Shown: piece by piece, positions 58,775 to 64,000 of the stretch | Position numbering within the stretch: position 1 is the first letter of the stretch | Layout of the letters: each line of letters begins with the position of its first letter | From: Setoptus koraiensis | Lineage: Eukaryota; Arthropoda | Assembly (NCBI GenBank): GCA_048013815.1 | Contig: CM106586.1 | Span: 22,754,001-22,818,000 of the forward strand | Length of the DNA: 64,000 nt | Reading direction: 5' to 3' | Notes under the pieces: model-generated | What the model was told of the DNA's origin: nothing | What the model saw: only the letters and a program-made list of their open reading frames with translations | Databases searched by the model: none | Translations under genes and position numbers: made by a program

Positions 58775-58782
58775 TATAAATA
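58775..58782 (+). promoter_or_regulatory. TATA box of the proline-rich repeat gene
   Basis: TATAAATA followed 25-30 bases later by GCCTCACTCG, which fits an initiator (TCA+1) near 58805. This puts the start of the transcript about 200 bases upstream of the ATG at 59011, and makes the small open frame spanning 58680-58958 unlikely to be translated. Confidence 0.6.
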
Positions 58783-59010
58783 CGGGCCCACTGGTCCCAG
58801 TGCCTCACTCGATAGATAACTCAGTCCGAACAACTCAACACCTGACAAAACAACAAGTCCGACAAACAATAGTGAAACGTCTTCCCTTCAGTGAATCTGA
58901 ATACTTAGCAGAAAAAATTCAACAAGTCGATGAGACAGAAATTGACAACTCACATTGATAGTAACAGAATTCCATAGTTTCGAGCGGACGAGGAACCCCA
59001 CCATACCAAA

Positions 59011-62000
59011 ATGGTGGAGCACAATTCGAAACGTCTGAGATACAACAGACAGGTGGCCTCATTTTGCATACTGTTGCTCAGTTGTCAATTGGGGCCATCG
59101 AAAAGTTGTGGTGTCTTGGATGCGAAAGCTAAAGCTGAAAAAGCCGCAGCGATTGAGATTTTCACTCAAGTCATAAGCACCTTCGAATGTATGTGTTCAT
59201 TTGTATTTACAAAAATTGCAGAAGGAGCCGTACTATTAGACATAGATGTTGGGTCGATGCTGATGGGTATGGATGCTAAAGTAGAATCCGGCGGGCCACC
59301 TCCGCCTCCGCCATCCACTACACCAGCTCCACCACCACCACCGTCAACTACGCCTGGTCCACCGCCACCACCACCACCAAGTACAACGCCGGCACCTCCA
59401 CCACCTCCACCACCTCCACCAAGCACGACACCGGCACCTCCACCGCCACCACCACCAAGTACTACACCGGCTCCCCCACCACCACCTCCTCCACCAAGTA
59501 CAACACCAGCGCCTCCACCACCTCCACCAAGTACTACACCGGCTCCCCCACCACCACCTCCTCCACCAAGTACAACACCAGCGCCTCCACCACCTCCACC
59601 AAGTACTACACCGGCTCCCCCACCACCACCTCCTCCACCAAGTACAACACCAGCGCCTCCACCGCCACCACCACCAAGTACAACTCCGGCTCCACCACCA
59701 CCACCACCTCCGACTACAACACCGGCGCCGCCACCACCTCCACCACCAAGTACAACACCAGCACCTCCACCACCTCCACCAAGTACTACACCGGCGCCTC
59801 CACCACCACCACCTCCACCAAGTACGACACCAGCGCCTCCACCACCTCCACCAAGTACTACACCGGCTCCACCACCACCTCCTCCCCCTCCAACCACAAC
59901 TCCTGCACCTCCCCCACCTCCACCCGATACAACTCCTGCGCCTCCACCACCTCCTCCACCGAGTACGACACCGGCTCCCCCACCACCACCACCTCCGACT
60001 ACAACACCGGCGCCGCCACCTCCTCCACCGCCGTCCACAACGCCGGCACCTCCACCACCTCCACCACCAAGTACTACACCGGCGCCTCCACCACCACCAC
60101 CTCCACCAAGTACGACACCAGCGCCTCCACCACCTCCACCAAGTACTACACCGGCTCCACCACCACCTCCACCTCCGACTACGACACCCGCTCCCCCACC
60201 ACCACCACCTCCACCAAGTACTACACCAGCGCCTCCCCCACCTCCACCCGACACAACTCCTGCGCCTCCACCACCCCCTCCACCAAGTACGACACCGGCT
60301 CCACCACCACCACCTCCTCCACCGAGTACGACACCCGCTCCCCCACCACCACCTCCGACTACAACTCCTGCACCTCCACCCCCTCCTCCTTCCGGATCTG
60401 AAGAAGGGAAAGAAGAAGAAGAAGAGATAGTAATAATTGTCGAAAAAGGCCATCATGGTGCAAAAAAAGTAGAGAAGCATGGTCACAAACCACCACCTCC
60501 ACCAGATACTACACCGGCCCCACCGCCACCTCCACCTCCTCCAACGACAACGCCGGCACCTCCACCACCTCCTCCACCAAGTACTACACCGGCTCCACCA
60601 CCGCCACCACCACCAAGTACAACTCCGGCTCCACCACCACCTCCTCCTCCTCCAAGCACGACTCCTGCACCTCCACCACCTCCACCGCCGCCGACAACAA
60701 CACCAGCTCCCCCACCTCCACCTCCCACAACCACGCCAGCACCCCCAGCACCTCCACCCGATACAACACCAGCACCTCCACCACCTCCTCCACCAAGTAC
60801 AACACCGGCTCCACCACCACCACCTCCTCCTCCAACCACAACCCCTGCACCTCCCCCGCCGCCACCTCCTCCTCCACCAAGTACTACACCAGCGCCCCCA
60901 CCACCTCCACCAAGTACTACACCCGCTCCTCCACCGCCACCACCTCCTCCACCAAGTACAACACCGGCTCCACCACCACCACCTCCTCCTCCAACCACAA
61001 CCCCTGCACCTCCCCCGCCGCCACCTCCTCCTCCACCAAGTACTACACCAGCGCCTCCACCACCTCCACCAAGTACTACACCGGCTCCCCCACCACCACC
61101 TCCTCCACCAAGTACTACACCAGCACCCCCACCACCTCCACCACCAAGTACAACACCGGCTCCACCACCACCACCTCCTCCTCCAACCACAACCCCTGCA
61201 CCTCCCCCGCCGCCACCACCTCCTCCACCAAGTACTACACCAGCACCTCCACCACCTGAAGGATGCGCAGATGAAGGAGAGATTGTCATAATTGTCGAGG
61301 GTGGACATCATGGAGCGAAGAAGGTGGAGAAGCATGGTCACAAACCTCCACCTCCACCAAGTACTACACCAGCGCCCCCACCACCTCCACCAAGTACAAC
61401 ACCAGCGCCTCCACCTCCTCCACCGCCGACGACAACGCCGGCACCTCCACCACCACCACCTCCACCAACTACTACACCGGCTCCCCCACCACCACCTCCT
61501 CCACCAAGTACGACACCAGCGCCTCCACCACCTCCACCCGACACAACTCCTGCGCCTCCACCACCCCCTCCACCAAGTACTACACCAGCGCCCCCACCAC
61601 CTCCACCAAGTACAACACCAGCGCCTCCACCTCCTCCACCGCCGACGACAACGCCGGCACCTCCACCACCACCTCCACCACCAAGTACAACACCGGCACC
61701 TCCACCGCCACCACCACCAAGTACTACACCAGCGCCTCCCCCACCGCCACCACCTCCACCAAGTACTACACCCGCTCCTCCACCACCACCACCTCCTCCA
61801 CCAACCACAACTCCGGCTCCACCACCACCTCCACCTCCACCAAGTACTACACCGGCTCCACCACCACCTCCACCAAGTACTACACCGGCTCCCCCACCAC
61901 CACCACCTCCACCAAGTACGACACCAGCACCTCCACCACCTCCACCAAGTACTACACCGGCTCCCCCACCACCACCACCTCCGACTACAACACCAGCGCC

Positions 62001-63000
62001 TCCCCCACCGCCACCACCTCCACCAAGTACTACACCCGCTCCTCCACCGCCACCACCTCCTCCACCAAGCACGACACCGGCACCTCCACCGCCACCACCA
62101 CCAAGTACAACTCCGGCTCCACCACCACCTCCTCCTCCACCAAGTACTACACCAGCGCCTCCACCACCTCCACCAAGTACTACACCGGCTCCCCCACCAC
62201 CACCACCTCCGACTACAACACCGGCGCCGCCACCTCCTCCACCGCCGTCCACAACGCCGGCACCTCCACCACCTCCACCAAGTACGACACCAGCGCCTCC
62301 ACCACCACCACCTCCGACTACAACACCGGCGCCGCCACCTCCTCCACCGCCGTCCACAACGCCGGCACCTCCACCTCCTCCACCACCAAGTACGACACCG
62401 GCACCTCCACCACCTCCACCCGATACAACTCCTGCTCCACCACCACCACCCACTACGACACCAGCACCTGCTCCTCCACCAGATGGTGGAAAAGCTTCAA
62501 AGGAGAGTTACGAGAAGACCATAGTCACAATGAGTTCCGTTACTGATTTACTGGCCGAGGCGCACAAGGAGATGCAGAAGAGCAAAGATGAAATGGATCT
62601 AAGTAAAGTTGTGAAATTATTAGCACTTGCGGGCAAAGAATCCAAAACTATTGACGCGGAAGTAGCTAAGGAGACCGGATGTGCAGATGCGGTTAAATTT
62701 ATGGTTGACTCACTAGACAAATTCGTCGCTATGGACGCGTCAGGTGAATTCGACAGTGAGGCCGCGCTCTCTGCAAACTTGCAAAAAGAATTTGATAGCA
62801 TCACCAAGATAGTATCAGCTTATAGTTCAACTTTCGAAGAAGAAGTGATCAAATACCAATCGCATAAATTCCCGCCAGAAAAGTCTGGACCACCGCCAAC
62901 TACCCCAGCTCCACCGCCTCCGCCGGCCAAGGCCGCTGCAGAAGGAGAGAATACGGTTGAAGTTGAGGAGAAGTACACCATCGAAGTAGAATACAGATGA
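59011..63000 (+). CDS. Secreted proline/threonine-rich repeat protein, 1329 residues
   Basis: One uninterrupted frame. The N-terminus has a hydrophobic stretch after basic residues (RQVASFCILLLSCQLGPSKSC), read as a signal peptide. A short domain with Cys residues and the segment VISTFECMCSFVFTKIAEGA follows. From about residue 95 come some 81 hand-counted units of 5-10 prolines plus (S/T/D)TTPA, in three blocks of 30, 20 and 31. Two charged inserts separate the blocks; both contain EIVIIVE and HHGAKKVEKHGHK. A helical C-terminal domain (about 1150-1270; TIVTMSSVTDLLAEAHKEM, FMVDSLDKFVAMDASGEFDS) ends with a small proline patch and EVEEKYTIEVEYR. Polyproline with Thr/Ser suggests an extended, O-glycosylated mucin-, extensin- or silk-like secretion. 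I know no named family for it. Codons vary among the units, so the array is not a recent slippage product. Confidence 0.85.
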   Translation: MVEHNSKRLRYNRQVASFCILLLSCQLGPSKSCGVLDAKAKAEKAAAIEIFTQVISTFECMCSFVFTKIAEGAVLLDIDVGSMLMGMDAKVESGGPPPPPPSTTPAPPPPPSTTPGPPPPPPPSTTPAPPPPPPPPPSTTPAPPPPPPPSTTPAPPPPPPPPSTTPAPPPPPPSTTPAPPPPPPPPSTTPAPPPPPPSTTPAPPPPPPPPSTTPAPPPPPPPSTTPAPPPPPPPTTTPAPPPPPPPSTTPAPPPPPPSTTPAPPPPPPPPSTTPAPPPPPPSTTPAPPPPPPPPTTTPAPPPPPPDTTPAPPPPPPPSTTPAPPPPPPPTTTPAPPPPPPPSTTPAPPPPPPPSTTPAPPPPPPPPSTTPAPPPPPPSTTPAPPPPPPPTTTPAPPPPPPPPSTTPAPPPPPPDTTPAPPPPPPPSTTPAPPPPPPPPSTTPAPPPPPPTTTPAPPPPPPSGSEEGKEEEEEIVIIVEKGHHGAKKVEKHGHKPPPPPDTTPAPPPPPPPPTTTPAPPPPPPPSTTPAPPPPPPPSTTPAPPPPPPPPSTTPAPPPPPPPPTTTPAPPPPPPTTTPAPPAPPPDTTPAPPPPPPPSTTPAPPPPPPPPTTTPAPPPPPPPPPPSTTPAPPPPPPSTTPAPPPPPPPPPSTTPAPPPPPPPPTTTPAPPPPPPPPPPSTTPAPPPPPPSTTPAPPPPPPPPSTTPAPPPPPPPSTTPAPPPPPPPPTTTPAPPPPPPPPPPSTTPAPPPPEGCADEGEIVIIVEGGHHGAKKVEKHGHKPPPPPSTTPAPPPPPPSTTPAPPPPPPPTTTPAPPPPPPPPTTTPAPPPPPPPPSTTPAPPPPPPDTTPAPPPPPPPSTTPAPPPPPPSTTPAPPPPPPPTTTPAPPPPPPPPSTTPAPPPPPPPSTTPAPPPPPPPPPSTTPAPPPPPPPPPTTTPAPPPPPPPPSTTPAPPPPPPSTTPAPPPPPPPPSTTPAPPPPPPSTTPAPPPPPPPTTTPAPPPPPPPPPSTTPAPPPPPPPPPSTTPAPPPPPPPSTTPAPPPPPPPPSTTPAPPPPPPSTTPAPPPPPPPTTTPAPPPPPPPSTTPAPPPPPPSTTPAPPPPPPPTTTPAPPPPPPPSTTPAPPPPPPPSTTPAPPPPPPDTTPAPPPPPTTTPAPAPPPDGGKASKESYEKTIVTMSSVTDLLAEAHKEMQKSKDEMDLSKVVKLLALAGKESKTIDAEVAKETGCADAVKFMVDSLDKFVAMDASGEFDSEAALSANLQKEFDSITKIVSAYSSTFEEEVIKYQSHKFPPEKSGPPPTTPAPPPPPAKAAAEGENTVEVEEKYTIEVEYR
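59300..62480 (+). repeat. Coding minisatellite of CCN blocks plus (S/T/D)TTPA
   Basis: Unit length is variable (30-45 bases), always in multiples of three, and interrupted twice by the unique inserts near 60390-60490 and 61255-61345. Higher-order copies are visible: groups of three to four units recur with the same synonymous codons, for example the CCGCCGTCCACAACGCCG unit near 60030, 62243 and 62348. Confidence 0.9.
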
Positions 63001-64000
63001 TACGCTTAGAACAACTCGTAAGTGTAGCCCAAAATAAGTCTTACTAGACAGATGATAAAATTCGAGATGATACTATGCTAGATGTGTTCTGTCCAACGGA
63101 GTGTCCCCCGTCATTTTTCTGTAAATCGCCACCAATGTTATCACATATCTTACCTGGTCGTATTCCATTTATCAAGTAGCCATAACGTCGCCGCATTAGA
63201 ATCAATAACAAAATGAATAAAATTTAGCATTTGAATTAAATTGACAAATCTTGTTCTGTGAGTGAATTGCGGCATGCGTAATATATTAACTAAAGCTGCT
63301 GATGAGTCCACCATTATCAGTCTGCGGTCGCTACTCGAGAACGGTCGTGTCAGCTCAACTGACAGCCAGTGGAAAGAGACGCTGTCATAGCCAGAATTGT
63401 CTGGACATGCACCTCTGCTGATGAACACAACTGACCGTATCATGACCACTAACCTGTCACATCCGACAGCATAGTCGGGCAAAACAACGTGTACAGACAC
63501 ATTTATATATAGACTATTTGTTTCTGTTTGTGTGCTCGAATTCAATAAATCCGCTTCCGATCGTCATGTTTGCAAGCTGCATGTCGAGCTGATACCAATT
63601 CGATAGTTATGCTCTTGTATTGTGAATGGATGCAATACTGTTGCGCATGGATGGCAGAAACAACAATAAACAATGACAGTGGCAACGTCATTTGTTGCAA
63701 AGAGACAGCCCAAAGAGTCTGTCAATGAGAGAGTCGAGTGTCGTCCAAAGTGACAGCGAAAGAGTTTTTCATGACGACATAATAATCATGTGAGCGGCTT
63801 TGTGAGTTGCTTAGCGAGCTTTACTTGAGTCCCTGTTGAGCACAAGTTGTGAGTTGTGACTCATTAGTTGCATCAGCTTGCAAAGTCTCTGTGATCAGTT
63901 CAGATATAGTTCGAGGAGGAATATAAACAACAGCTAACAAAGAGAGTGGTAGCAGACTCATGACGGAAGTGTCAGCGATAAAGCATGTAAAAGTTTAAAA
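63001..64000. other. 3' flank of the proline-rich gene
   Basis: About 1 kb. A 131-residue open frame on the minus strand (63150-63545) shows no domain, signal or splice support. AATAAA strings occur near 63543 and 63665. Nothing else was recognised before the window ends. Confidence 0.5.

Noticed and set aside
58680-58958. 92-residue open frame just upstream of the proline-rich gene
   Set aside because: A strong TATA box lies inside it and it has no recognisable motif; more likely promoter plus 5' untranslated sequence.
59166-62524. Long glycine- and histidine/arginine/tryptophan-rich open frames opposite and within the proline array
   Set aside because: They are shadows of the CCN repeats: Gly-rich and Trp/Arg-rich antisense frames, and a His/Leu/Gln-rich sense frame. 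They have no signal, no start context and no unique domain.
63150-63545. 131-residue open frame on the minus strand
   Set aside because: No signal peptide, domain or splice support; its composition is like the surrounding AT-rich DNA.

Overview
The window is animal, most likely arthropod and probably chelicerate (mite-like). The strongest evidence is a Rebers-Riddiford chitin-binding cuticle protein of the tick/mite style and an arthropod-type secreted CUB protein. Introns are short (about 90-130 bases) with GT-AG ends, and the conserved genes sit close together on both strands. I cannot name the species.

Left edge: bases 1-3306 contain only A and C, followed by exactly 500 N (a scaffold gap). 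Gene-dense block, 3.8-18.3 kb: TRMT10C-like tRNA methyltransferase (+); a stand-alone orotidine-phosphate decarboxylase (-) whose last codons overlap TRMT10C tail to tail; NTMT1 (+); a cuticle protein (-); a six-exon secreted CUB protein (-); PAIP1 (-); coatomer zeta (+); and the mRNA-export helicase DDX19/Dbp5 (-). Most are single-copy housekeeping genes.

18.3-38.9 kb is a 20-kb GC-rich stretch with no recognisable coding region. It is full of short tandem repeats, CA tracts and an over-represented GGGCCC palindrome. It lies upstream of the most interesting gene here: a DM-domain gene (exons from 38.9 kb, probable Q/N-rich last exon ending at 42.7 kb) that encodes two DM zinc modules in tandem, the layout known from nematode MAB-3. 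Each DM domain is split by an intron at the same KG/H position in the same phase.

45-50 kb holds a head-to-head pair of secreted trypsin-family proteases sharing an unusual insertion of about 95 residues. One copy has a stop-ridden leader exon; the other has Tyr at the oxyanion position 193. Small repeats flank them. 50.2-52.4 kb holds an inverted-repeat DNA element followed by fragments of three unrelated conserved genes (TFIIB zinc ribbon, YIF1, ALDH6A1). 52.7-56.4 kb is an M1 zinc aminopeptidase (-) with a second copy of the inverted-repeat element in its intron. 59.0-63.0 kb is a secreted 1329-residue protein with about 81 proline-block/TTPA repeats, preceded by a TATA box.

Exon joins were worked out by hand from reading phase, splice dinucleotides and family alignment from memory; no search was run.
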